From: Sipunculus nudus
Lineage: Eukaryota > Annelida > Sipuncula > Golfingiida > Sipunculidae
Direction of reading: 5' to 3'
Assembly: GCA_026874595.1 (NCBI GenBank)
Contig: CM049311.1
Coordinates: forward strand, 22,312,676-22,376,675
Length of the DNA stretch: 64,000 bases
The notes beneath the pieces were generated by a model. It did no database searches. It was not told the origin of the DNA and saw nothing but the letters and a program-made list of their open reading frames with translations. Of the stretch, positions 51,849 to 61,025 are shown in pieces. The position numbers and the translations under genes are program-made. Position 1 is the first letter of the stretch; each line of letters opens with the position of its first letter.

Positions 51849-52051
51849 TACTGTGTATAGCATACAGACCTTGATAAGATATAAATAGAACCAGGTAAGT
51901 TCATTATATTCCTCTCACCTGTTTTGCCGACTCCTGCCTTGCCCAGCACAAGTATCTTAGCTTCATGTCGGGGTCTCGGTGACCCGGAGGGTACGCTTGA
52001 TGTATCGCTGGTCCCCGCGTCGTGTGAGTGGACTTTAGAACTGTCCTCCAT
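39472..52051 (-). CDS. Atypical RERG/RERGL-like small GTPase, 4 coding exons (whole gene)
   Basis: Exons on the - strand are 52051-51919, 42278-42225, 41832-41759 and 39921-39472; phases 1, 1, 0 fit and give 236 aa. Residues 1-31 are a Ser/Pro-rich extension, followed by the P-loop GKAGVGKT and ALVVRFITRRFIGDY, a Ras/RERG hallmark. The G3 site reads DTTWE instead of DTAGQ, so the Gln61 equivalent is missing. Switch I has no clear Thr35. G4 is NKCE rather than NKxD, and G5 is EASA. A WAEGF motif and the basic C-terminus without a CAAX box match the RERG/RASL group, whose members regulate signalling or growth and are not prenylated. The missing catalytic residues suggest weak or no GTP hydrolysis (inference). 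An in-frame TAA directly before the ATG fixes the start. RERGL or a RASL-type paralogue are the closest alternatives. Confidence 0.88.
39922..41758 (-). other. RERG-like gene intron 3
   Basis: This 1837-nt GT-AG intron contains a poly-C tract at about 40170-40190 and a few open but unrecognised frames. Two short matching stretches (reading CATGTAAAATATCATCCA) sit near 40749 and 41418. Confidence 0.75.
41759..41832 (-). CDS. RERG-like GTPase, coding exon 3 (74 nt, G3 region)
   Basis: On the - strand the acceptor is GATTTTTTGTAG and the donor GTAGGT. The exon enters in phase 1 and leaves in phase 0. It encodes DSLCVTNHEFDGKLACV then HIMDTTWE. The FDGKLACVHIMD segment lines up with the beta-2/beta-3 hairpin of Ras (IDGETCLLDILD), and DTTWE falls exactly on DTAGQ. 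The exon fills the gap between exons 2 and 4 with no frame conflict. Confidence 0.87.
41833..42224 (-). other. RERG-like gene intron 2
   Basis: This 392-nt GT-AG intron lies between the two small coding exons. Nothing else was recognised inside it. Confidence 0.8.
42225..42278 (-). CDS. RERG-like GTPase, coding exon 2 (54 nt)
   Basis: On the - strand a TTCTTTTCTGTTTCAG acceptor precedes, and a GTGAGT donor follows, a 54-nt exon that enters and leaves in phase 1. With the G carried over from exon 1 it reads ALVVRFITRRFIGDYAHG, directly continuing the P-loop as in RERG and Ras. It is too short to appear as an ORF. The motif, both splice sites and the phase agree, so this call is strong. Confidence 0.9.
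44122..44898 (+). repeat. Exact 49-bp direct repeat (44122-44170 and 44850-44898)
   Basis: The two 49-bp copies, each starting TCAGCTGTGAATGTTTTACA and ending ATACTTGGCA, are identical and 728 bp apart start to start. The second is followed by a further short ATACTTGGCA duplication. Sequence between and around them is not obviously related. Confidence 0.75.
47353..47563 (-). mobile_element. hAT-like MITE with expanded poly-C tracts
   Basis: It is bounded by CGGAAGCGGATCCAG and TTGGATCCGCCCCTG. Two long C runs (about 47382-47398 and 47461-47477) lie where its relatives have short G/C runs. The interior matches the copy at 22624. Confidence 0.5.
49270..49494 (+). repeat. Dispersed repeat, pair member B
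   Basis: It has the same ordered words as 16100-16310, with moderate divergence, and lies in intron 1 of the RERG-like gene. Confidence 0.4.
50792..51063 (+). repeat. 24-bp minisatellite, about 11 copies
   Basis: The consensus is GATGAAAA CATTATACCT CCTAAA, with substitutions but almost no length change. Being a multiple of three, it reads as an octapeptide repeat (DENIIPPK) on + and a hydrophobic one on -. It sits in intron 1 of the RERG-like gene, with no splice sites tying it to an exon, so coding use is doubtful. Confidence 0.85.
51919..52051 (-). CDS. RERG-like GTPase, coding exon 1
   Basis: This exon carries 44 codons plus one base, ending AAAACAG|GTGAGAGG on the - strand (phase 1). 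It encodes a Ser/Thr/Pro-rich N-terminal extension, then strand beta-1 (AKILVL) and the P-loop GKAGVGKT. A TAA in frame immediately upstream of the ATG excludes a longer coding start. Confidence 0.9.
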
Positions 52052-52156
52052 TTAGATATCTAACCCGATCAAGTTATACTGGCTGTAAAAACCCCAGGGA
52101 GGGCGGCCCCTGATACATGGAAACGGTAAACCCCGATGGTATTAACATTAACATAC

Positions 52157-52264
52157 CTTTTCGCATTTAGCTTAGTTACAGGTAATCCAGCAAGTCCTCG
52201 CTCATCCGGACTGACAGGCGTGGCGGGATGCGCGAAGATAAACAACAGGTGCCGAGTGACGTCA
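52157..52264 (-). promoter_or_regulatory. Putative promoter and 5'UTR exon of the RERG-like gene, with CRE
   Basis: This locally GC-rich, CpG-containing stretch just upstream of the start codon carries a perfect CRE palindrome TGACGTCA at 52257-52264 and an E-box CACCTG near 52246-52251. On the - strand a GCGAAAAG|GTATGT donor at 52157/52156 pairs with a GTTTTTACAG acceptor at 52083-52085, 74 nt apart, so a short 5'UTR intron is likely. The transcription start, probably near 52240, is inferred. Confidence 0.45.
52176..52205 (-). other. uORF in the putative 5'UTR of the RERG-like gene
   Basis: A short open frame, MSEDLLDYL then TAA, lies wholly inside the predicted 5'UTR exon on the - strand, upstream of the spliced main start. 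Such uORFs commonly reduce translation of the main frame. Its presence in the mRNA depends on the inferred transcription start. Confidence 0.35.
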
Positions 52265-53068
52265 CGCGCGGGAAAAGTAGCAGCCGACACAAATGTGCAA
52301 CGCTGATCCCAGCGGTGTAGAAAGCTATTATGAGGTGCTTATCTGATAACGGCGCAAAAATTGTGTACCTAGACAAAATATACTCATACTTACAAGCTGT
52401 ATAATGTAACTCAGAGCACTTATAAGTGAATGCCATATACCAAAGAAGTGTACAAAGTGCTCTGCCGACGTGACCAGACTACATATTTTCGCCCCCTCGG
52501 AACTATGCGGTTGCGGCAATCGACAGTAGTAAACTTACTTATATTAGCCAAACACTTGTGTCTATATTGTCCACAGGATGAACCATAAAATCACTCATTA
52601 TTAAGAATAAAATTATAGAACTATTCATCAGAATAATCAGAAATTAGTTTATTTCTGTTACAGCAATTTTATTGGTAGCATTTGTGATGGTGCTGATCTT
52701 TACTGATTTAATGATTTTCTGCAAAATTCTCTCTTTTGTAAGGCAAATTTGTTAAATGTATGGCCTGAGAAAAATCTGTCTAAGACCTTGCGCATGCGTG
52801 ATAATCTTCTGCTGTGTTCCGACTCCCGGTCAAATTTGCCAGTAGAGCAGGATTTGTAAAATATAGTTAATTACAAGCCAGTGGCTCTGACAGGGGCCTT
52901 TCCTTAATTATAAGGTAGATATTTTACTCATATAATTTGAAATTTAAAAATTATTATCCGTCTCTTCAATGTAAGCAACCCGGGCATTCAGTGTTAATCA
53001 ATAATGGGTAATGGTCCATATGAAGTTAGTCACCCTCTTTCACTTTCTTTTTTTTTTTTCTCTTTATA

Positions 53069-53070
<2 letters not shown>

Positions 53071-53114
<44 letters not shown>
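53071..53114 (+). repeat. (CT)n microsatellite
   Basis: About 44 bp of perfect CT repeat, preceded by a poly-T tract. It lies upstream of the RERG-like gene. Confidence 0.9.
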
Positions 53115-53116
<2 letters not shown>

Positions 53117-54361
53117 GGCGCCTGTGCGCTCCCTCAACCTTTTTTCTTAAGTTGGTTTCCGTACTTTTGATTTTAAAAAATTAAAATGAATAATAAAAAA
53201 GGTACCCTTAATTCTCTTTCAATTTTAACGATAATAGCTGAGGCGTACTTAAACCCATTAATTTGTAACAAATCAATTATTCAGGATGACGCTGACGGAA
53301 GTGCCGAAAGCACTCCTCCTTGGTTGGCCAAATTGGTTTGTTACATTGGCAGCGAAGAGCAACCCATATATGGCTGGCGCTGTAAACATGAACTAATTCT
53401 GCTAATGAAACAACTTATGAATATTCTTTGGGAACACATTTATGAAAAGTTACTTGTTTATCTATGCTTAAATTTCTTCAGTGATCTGTTTTCATTGAGC
53501 ATGTAATGAAAAAAAACGATGTTTTGTATCTCCTGATCACTTAACCCGTTCAAGGTCTGATAGCCCAAGGTCTCCACTCTCCTCATACCGGCACTAGTTA
53601 TTGGGTATTAGTGATTTACTCAAAAGGAGGCCAGGGTCATAATAAGACAGCGAACCGGTCTAATGAAACGCACCCCCTCAACAGTGCTTTAAAACGAAGC
53701 ATAATTAATGTGTGCCTTTCTCAATGCTTTTACTGAGTCCTTGTACTAAGTGTATACATTTTGCCTCAAGCCACCAAAGGTCCTTTTACTCGACAAATTG
53801 ATAGACACTCCTGGTTTTATCCTTATGTTTGACCATGGCGCGTGGTGTGGTCGATCCGATCTGTCTCTGTTTTAGATGAAATCCTATGGACAAGGTCGTC
53901 CCCTAAAGGGTGCGCTCTCCTTGTCCAGATGTGAATGGGTTTGAACACCATGCAGAGTAGTTTTGTTGTTTTCTGGAGGAGGCGTAGCCAAACCAGAGTT
54001 ATGTTACATGTATGAAACGGATAAAATCGGTATTATCAAATTATAAGTAAAAACCTCCCTCTATCACCCCCCCCCCCCCCCCCCCTCCCCGCTTTTTCAC
54101 TGGAAGTATGCCAGTATGACAAAAGGATAAAACACCTCATGATTTAAGAATATAGTTGTCACAGAATGGACACAGAGGCCTAAACATTACTTATATCTAT
54201 AATATTTTGTTATGTACAATGTTTAATAGATATTATCCAAGTGTAAAATAACCGATGGGCCGATGGGGTGTTGAACAGCGAGCCACGCATATTGTGAAAA
54301 ATAACAATGTTAAGAAGCTCAGTAAATTTAAGGTGGTAATCTCATTTTTTACCATGAATAA

Positions 54362-54632
54362 GGCAAAAAAATAAAAGGTATGGTTTTTCAGGCACCGCCC
54401 GCGTCAAGTTTAAACCCCCACATCAAACATTTTTATTTTGATTTTCAATAAAAACTTACCAATTGTGAGCTCCAGCTGCTCGGATATTTCTTTCAAGAGG
54501 ATAAAATCACACAATTTTGATAAAATTTCCTTTGTAATGTAGTGCTTTTACTTGTTCAGCAAAATAAAGCTGTTATAAGCATGCTTTTCTCTTATAATTT
54601 GACATTTTTATCGAAACATACAAAAAAACATG
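54362..54632 (+). mobile_element. MITE copy 3, right end missing
   Basis: It begins GGCAAAAAAATAAAAGGTATGG after a TAA and follows copy 2 through the CGGATATTTCTTTCAAGAGG and TCGAAACATAC segments. Similarity stops near 54632, so the right inverted repeat is lost. Confidence 0.65.
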
Positions 54633-54904
54633 AAAAGTATTTGGCCTAATACTAGTATTTTGTATCCATCTGACAGAAATCCCACCCTGTAAGGTAAAAG
54701 ATATGGAGAATACGTGTCTCTCTAAGATATTTTGAAATTGGGATTTTCTGTGCCGTATTGTTAACATTTGGCATGTCACAAAAGATAAAATGTGTTCATC
54801 ATCTAATACAAGCTTGGTATTAGGACATGCTTTGTATATTCATTATTTTCAATCAGGCCATACTACCCCCCGGAAAAACCTGTGATGACGAATGATTTTT
54901 TTAT

Positions 54905-55545
54905 AACCCAGGAATCCTTCAAACACGTGATTCCGTTCATATTTTGTTGCATCTGTTAAGATGTTAAAGTATGAATAAAATATTTCGTGTGTCTGTATAT
55001 GACGTCATCATTGTTAATACACTATTTTAAATGCATTCTGGACATCAGCCTATAGAATCCTTCAAACACGTGATTCAATTAATATTTTGTTAGACGAAGG
55101 AAAAGTTGCATCTGTTAAGATGTTAAAGTATAATTAAAATATTTGGTGTGTCTGTATATGACGTCATCTTTGTTAATACACTGTTTTAAATGCATTCTGG
55201 ACTTAAGCCTGTAGAATCCTTCAAACACGTGATTCAATTCAAATTTTGTTAGACGAAAGAAAAGTTGCGTCTGTTAAGATGTTAAAGTATAAATAAAATA
55301 TTTCGTGTGTCTGTATATGACGTCATCATTGTTAATACAATATTTTAAATGCATTCTGGGCTTCAGCCTATAGAAACCTTCAAACACGTGATTCACTTCA
55401 TATTTTGTTAGACGAAAGAAAAGTTGCATCTGTTAAGATGTTAAAGTATAAATAAAATATTTCGTGTGTCAGTATATGACGTCATCATTGCTAATAAACT
55501 ATTTTATATGCATTCTGGACTTAAGCCTGTAGAATCGGTCAAATA
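54905..55545 (+). repeat. 159-bp tandem array with CRE and E-box in each unit
   Basis: TGACGTCA occurs at 55000, 55159, 55318 and 55477, spaced exactly 159 bp. CACGTG occurs at 54924, 55067, 55226 and 55385. Each unit also repeats GCATCTGTTAAGATGTTAAA and AAATGCATTCTGG. The array ends in a partial unit near 55545. It lies about 2.7 kb upstream of the RERG-like start codon. Confidence 0.85.
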
Positions 55546-56616
55546 AACCTAGTCCAGTAGTAACGTTTCAGTAAATTGGTTCTTTTTACGTCTTATGTTT
55601 GAAATATACGTTCCATGTAACCATTATAGGACATCACCATTTTATAGGCTTAACCAGAAGTGTACATCCATATTATAATTATTGAAACAAGACCCTAGAT
55701 ATAAATATGAGAGTTAGCCACAGACGTACATGATATCAATTGACCTTGACATTAAAGTTCTTGTGATCAGATGGTGTTCATGTTGTGGTGCAATAAACTG
55801 TGTGAAATGGATAATTGTATGGTGTATATCAAATGTTACCCTGGAGATTTTTATTGTTTGATGTCGCCGCTAGGCATAGACTCATGAATATTCAATATCA
55901 TCGATCCCATTCAGGGCAATCTGTATTTGTCAGTGAATTTCACCTACCTCTGTATGGTATCATCAATCATAACCCCGTCACGTGACATAATGTTTATCTT
56001 TTCTCATGTAACTTACTTCTGTATATTTAGGAAAACCCCGATAAAGGTTCGAATAATTGATAACTCTCGTTGGGCTACCATAAATACCCGTTCTAAAAAT
56101 CGTCTCTTACTATTCTAGGCTGACCGTGATTGTGTGAAAAGCACATATTTTCCAAGACTTGTTTGAGCATATATGGAGAATATTGGCCTTCGGGGTCTTT
56201 TTAACGGAGGTTTGAGATAATTTATAATAATTCATAATAATTAATCAGAAATAAGGTAAAGTAGGCCTTTCTAAACACAACCACAAAGATGAATGTATGT
56301 GTGTATTTTTGTGTTACTATGTTAATTACATTTCCATACTTAAAACTCGTGGACCTTGTTTCTGGATGGTGGCTGGGGACAGGGGAACATATGCCCCACG
56401 CTTTTTAGGGGGGGGGGGGGAGTACATTTCGTACTAAGAATGATTATGTTATGGTTTCAGTCAATTGTCTTGCTGAATTCTGATATATGTTAACCTATCG
56501 TCTGTTGCTGAATTTTTAAATCAGACGTAAATTTTCAAAAATGTAATATCGAATCTTAGCACAGATTATTATCTTACTGTTACAGATGTCCGTTTTATTG
56601 TGCGCAGGGGTGTTCC

Positions 56617-56945
56617 TTGTGTCGTTGACATTTGGTTCGTGTGGCACGCATAGCTCGTTGCTATGGCAGCATCGCCCGCCCGAGTTGGCCCGGCCCACGT
56701 GTGGGGTTTGACGTGTAGAAACACAGCGCTCATGCTGATCTGGAACTTTCTGGGCTGGTCGCGCTCCAGGAGCGTGTCTTGTAATGTTCTTTGAGCGTGT
56801 GTATTATGTATTGTTGAGTTCTTTCGATTGTTCGTGAAATAGAAGTTTCTAGAATTTTTGGATGAAAAGGTTATAAATCGGGGCTGTGTTTTAGAGCCGA
56901 GGGAGGAGAGAGAAATATTCCAGCGGACACGGAAGTTCAGTAATC
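56617..56945 (+). mobile_element. Truncated LTR, same family as 28113-28859
   Basis: Shared in order with the other copy: TTGACATT, GTTGCTATGGC, ACACAGCGCT, CTGGAA...TCTGGGCTG, AGCG(T/C)GTGT, TTGTTCGT, GGGGCTGTGTTT, TAGAGCCGAG, AGAGAAATATTC and AGCGGACACGGAA. Similarity ends near 56945, so the downstream half is missing. It lies in opposite orientation to the other copy. Confidence 0.6.
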
Positions 56946-57710
56946 AGTAATCTGTGGTTGCATTACTCAATATTTTTCAATATTTTTCGAGACGGCTTTT
57001 GCCCTAAGAGTCATAAGGGGTGGGATGGGGGGGGGGGGGGGGGGGGGGGGGAGGAGGAGTTCGTCTGAAAATTTGGAGCAGGTGTTCTTATTCCCATGAT
57101 GAATCTTCTGTCGGTACTCTTCTGGGCCGCCCCTCACATTTTCTAAGCAAGCAAAACCCATGCTTTAACCGAAAAAGTATGCATTGATTTCCAGTACGTA
57201 AACCTGTTTCAAATGTCATTATTAATGTACTGTATGGGCTCGTTTTCTCGACAGATATTAATGGCGGAAGGTGAAGGTGGCGGATAACCGAGGGTATCAA
57301 AATGGAAAATGGTTGAGTAAAAACATATAATATAATGCTTTTATACACGTTTGTTTATATTTGACACCTAATACTGATTTTTATCGGGGCTCATAGCACA
57401 TCTAAATTACACATCCATCAGCAATCTACACAGTTGTTGTATAAGCAAGAAGGAAATGGTCTAGCTAACAGAAAGTAAACCGAAGATCGGACCTTCAAAA
57501 TGTTTCTTGTTAGTTTGAGTGAATTAACGCATGGGAAATTTACGTGAGACAGTAAAACATATACAATAACATAGTATTTGGTATAGTGACTTTTAAACTG
57601 GATTTTCTGTCCTCACCACGCCATATAATTGATAGAAGCTTAATAGAGAACCGCTCCGATTATTGTATCCGCCAAACAGAGTTTTGCGGATACTATGTTT
57701 TCAGCTGCAC

Positions 57711-57733
57711 GCCGCCGCCGCCGCCGCCGCCGC
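57711..57733 (+). repeat. (GCC)n trinucleotide tract
   Basis: About seven GCC units in an otherwise AT-rich region, about 120 bp before the 278-bp satellite. Confidence 0.85.
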
Positions 57734-57829
57734 GTAGGTTTCCGGAGAACTCCTCCGTAACCGCTGGGCGGAATTTTACGAAACCCGGGATTATGTTCGG
57801 GTCACATGTGAACTGCTGCGCCCCCATTT

Positions 57830-59300
57830 TGTTTTGACCTCTGACCTTTCCTCTGCGCTCTGCGTCCGTTTGTGCGTCTGTTTCCACACATAAACCCACA
57901 TATCTCGGGAACCGTTTGACGGATCAGGAAATTTTTTTTGCACAAATGTGGCCCTTGGAGAGCTTTATAACATACACAAATGGTGGCGCCACCTGCAACC
58001 ATGTTTGCACAGTGTCCATCTGTTCGTCTGCCTTGGGTTAAAATCACTCATATTTCTGCAGTGACTTGACTAATTCACCTGAAATTTGGCATGCGTATAC
58101 ATCCTGGATAGCTTTTCTGATTTTGTGACAGGTGGCGCCACCTACATTCACGTTTACGCTGCAGACATCCAAGCTCATATCTCGGGAACCGTTTGACCGA
58201 TCAGGAAATTTTTTTGCACAAATGTAGCCCTTGGAGAGCTTTATAACATAAAAAAAAATAGTGGCGCCACCTGCAACCATGTTTGCACAGTGTCCATCTG
58301 TTCGTCTGCCTTGGGTTAAAATCACTCATATCTCTGCAGTGACTTGACTAATTCACCTGAAATTCGGCATGCGTATACATCCTGGATAGCTTTTCTGATT
58401 TTGTGACAGGTGGCGCCACCTACATTCACGTTTACGCTGCAGACATCCAAGCTCATATCTCGGGAACCGTTTGACCGATCAGGAAAATTTTTTTGCACAA
58501 ATGTAGCCCTTGGAGAGCTTTATAACATACACAAAAAATGGTGGCGCCACCTGCAACCATGTTTGCACAGTGTCCATCTGTTTGTCTGCCTTGGGTTAAA
58601 ATCACTCGTATCTCTGCAGTGACTTGACTAATTCACCTGAAATTCGGCATGCGTATACATCCTGGATAGCTTTTCTGATTTTATGACAGGTGGCGCCACC
58701 TACATTCATGTTTATGCTGCAGACATCCAAGCTCATATCTCGGGAACCGTTTGACCGATCAGTAAAATTTTTTTGCACAAATGTAGCCCTTGGAGAGCTT
58801 TATAACATACGCAAAACTGGTGGCGCCACCTACAGCCATTTTTGCACAGCTCCTGTCTGTTTGTCTGCCATGGGATAAAATCACTCATATCTCGGCAGTG
58901 GTTTGACATATCTGGCTAAAATTTTGCAGGTTTATACATCCCCGACAGCTCTCTTGATTTTATGACAGGTGGAGCCACCTGCATTCTAGTTTATGCAGCA
59001 GACATCCAAGCTCATATCTTAGAAACCGTTTGACCGATTGGGCCAAATTTTTGCATGTGTATAGTTCTCACATAGCTCTTTATCATACGCAAAACTGGTG
59101 CCGTCACCTGCAACCATTTTTGCTCAGCGTTCATCTGATTGTCTGCCACGGGCTAAAATCACTCATATACATGTAGTGGTTTGACTTATCTGCCTTAAAT
59201 TTTGCATATGTATACAACTGGGACGGCTTTCTGGATTTTGTGGTGGGGGGGGGGGGGGGGGGCAACCTTCATACACAATTTGGCTGCAGACATCCATGCT
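57830..59300 (+). repeat. Dimeric satellite array (period about 278 bp, half-unit about 139 bp)
   Basis: The word TATCTCGGGA or its variant falls at 57901, 58178, 58456, 58736 and 59015, giving spacings of 277, 278, 280 and 279. The 12-bp palindrome GGTGGCGCCACC, or a close variant, occurs twice per unit (57982, 58131, 58260, 58409, 58540, 58689, 58819). The two halves are diverged copies of each other (CTCATATCTCTGCAGTGACT versus CTCATATCTCGGGAACCGTT), so this is a two-monomer higher-order repeat. Units decay towards 59300. Short frames across it follow the repeat and are not treated as genes. Confidence 0.85.
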
Positions 59301-59815
59301 AATATGCAACACTTCACTCTATTTCCCCTTGCCACTTACTCCATGCCTCACTTCACCCGTTCCGCTCTTATTTAGGCGGATACACGTAGTCGCTTGTCGA
59401 CTACCCGTATTCTAGTTATTTCTTACTTTTAAATCAGATCTGGAGAAATAATAACACAATGCAATTATTCAGATAAGGCACAAGCGTTTGTATCGGAATT
59501 ACCGGTTACCTCTTGATGCTTTCAAATCAGTTTTCCCGAATAATATTATTTCAGAATTTCAGAATAATATATGTTTTACATTTCTGATAATGTGCCAGAA
59601 AATGCTAATAAACTTTCAGATTGCTTTTTGAAACTATATTTATTTTTGTTATTCATTGATAAATCTTAATCTAGGGGCTATTTTCATACTGGAATTTAGT
59701 CCACCACGAGGCTCTTGTGTTTAAAATGCAACATAATACTTATGCTAATTAATACACGTGCAAATTGTCATCTGTGTTTAATCAGATGTAAGAATATACT
59801 AGAGTCTGTCAGATA

Positions 59816-59964
59816 TCTGTTAGATTAAGTATACATTGCATACACAGACACGATGTATAGTGGTCCTCACGAAAAAGGGTGGGGGGGGGGGGTCTGTTAG
59901 ATTTAAGTATACATTGCATACACAGACACGATGTATAGTGGTTCTCACGGAAAAGGGGGGGGGG
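59816..59964 (+). repeat. Recent tandem duplication (about 77 bp, two copies)
   Basis: Copies at 59816-59892 and 59893-59964 both start TCTGTTAGAT and share AAGTATACATTGCATACACA; each ends in a poly-G run. They differ at only a few positions, so the duplication looks recent. Confidence 0.8.
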
Positions 59965-60867
59965 ATCTCAAACAAGCATATTCTCAACAACATTTTTTCT
60001 CCTTTTGTTCATTCGCCTTAACGTGACAAACACGAACGTGTTTAATTTAGTGAGTGCTTTATCCAAGGCAGGTTACATGAACAAGATTAAGTGAAATACA
60101 GATGTTTAGTCGCATCAGATAATTAGTCTGGCTGTGTGCATCAATATTGAATGCATATTACACTTGTTAAAATGTAATGTTAGACTGTCTGAAAATCTAT
60201 TAATTCTCTGTCCGCCTATTTGGCCAATTTAGGAAAAGTATATAAACGCAAACATTCGTTAACAATTCAATTGCCACTTTCATGAACTTTCATTACAGTG
60301 AAATATTAAAATTTGATCTTCGTAAAAATGGGTTGTCATAACAACGTCATTTGGCACAGGTCGAGTGTGCTGAAAGAAGAAGAAGAAGAAAAAAAAAAAG
60401 AGTCCGAATGTCCATGAATAGTTCTATATTTTTCCCGCTAGGTGTCAGTAGTTCATTTTGCATCCAGGTTGATCAGTAAGCGTCTCTGACGAACTTAATA
60501 ACGTTCTCATCTAAAACTTATAAAAGGAATTCAGTACACGTTTGTTCCCAATGTTCTCTAAAACCGCGCTGTGTACAATATTGTGCCATACATCATGTTA
60601 AAGGTTATTATCCCCGCAATGACATAGGCGATATGAAAATTAATAATTTTTAATATACATATAACTTTGAGTGATTTTCCCGTTTTTATACCGAGCACAG
60701 CCGAACTGCCTTCGGCAATCACCGGAATGTGTGCCTCGTGGTCACTTTACCTCTAACACTAAGGACTATTGTTCATATGAATAACGCATGCTTTCAATGA
60801 GGGATTTGACCCACGTGCGTGGTCAGTAAAAGAGAAAAACACATGTTTCTCGCTTTATGAAATGGAG

Positions 60868-61025
60868 AGTTCAACCCAGGAGGATTAATGACAAAACCTA
60901 ATTCAAGGTTCCAATTTCAGGAACAGGCGTAAGTGGAGTGGTGTCTGGGGTTTCAGGCCTAAAGATTTGTCTGATACGATGAAAAAAAATACATTGCGGC
61001 GGTTGAAAATGAATACGGACCCTCT
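60868..61025 (+). mobile_element. Internal fragment of the hAT-like MITE family
   Basis: It shares CAACCCAGGAGGA, TAATGACAAAACC and TTGCGGCGGTTGAAAA with the copy at 26845, in the same orientation. Both terminal repeats are missing or decayed. Confidence 0.4.

Larger units (their letters stand above)
42279..51918 (-). other. RERG-like gene intron 1 (9.6 kb)
   Basis: The donor GTGAGA adjoins the P-loop exon and the acceptor TTCTGTTTCAG precedes exon 2. It contains a 49-bp exact duplication (44122/44850), an hAT-like MITE near 47353, a dispersed repeat copy near 49270, a 24-bp minisatellite at 50792-51063 and a TA tract at 51805-51844. No other exon is needed to complete the protein. Confidence 0.75.

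Noticed and set aside
53186-53506. A 106-aa frame starting MNNKKGTLN
   Set aside because: No recognisable domain; composition matches AT-rich non-coding DNA. Not called as a gene.
58044-58878. Several 60-90 aa frames repeating the same peptide
   Set aside because: They simply translate the 278-bp satellite unit, on both strands.
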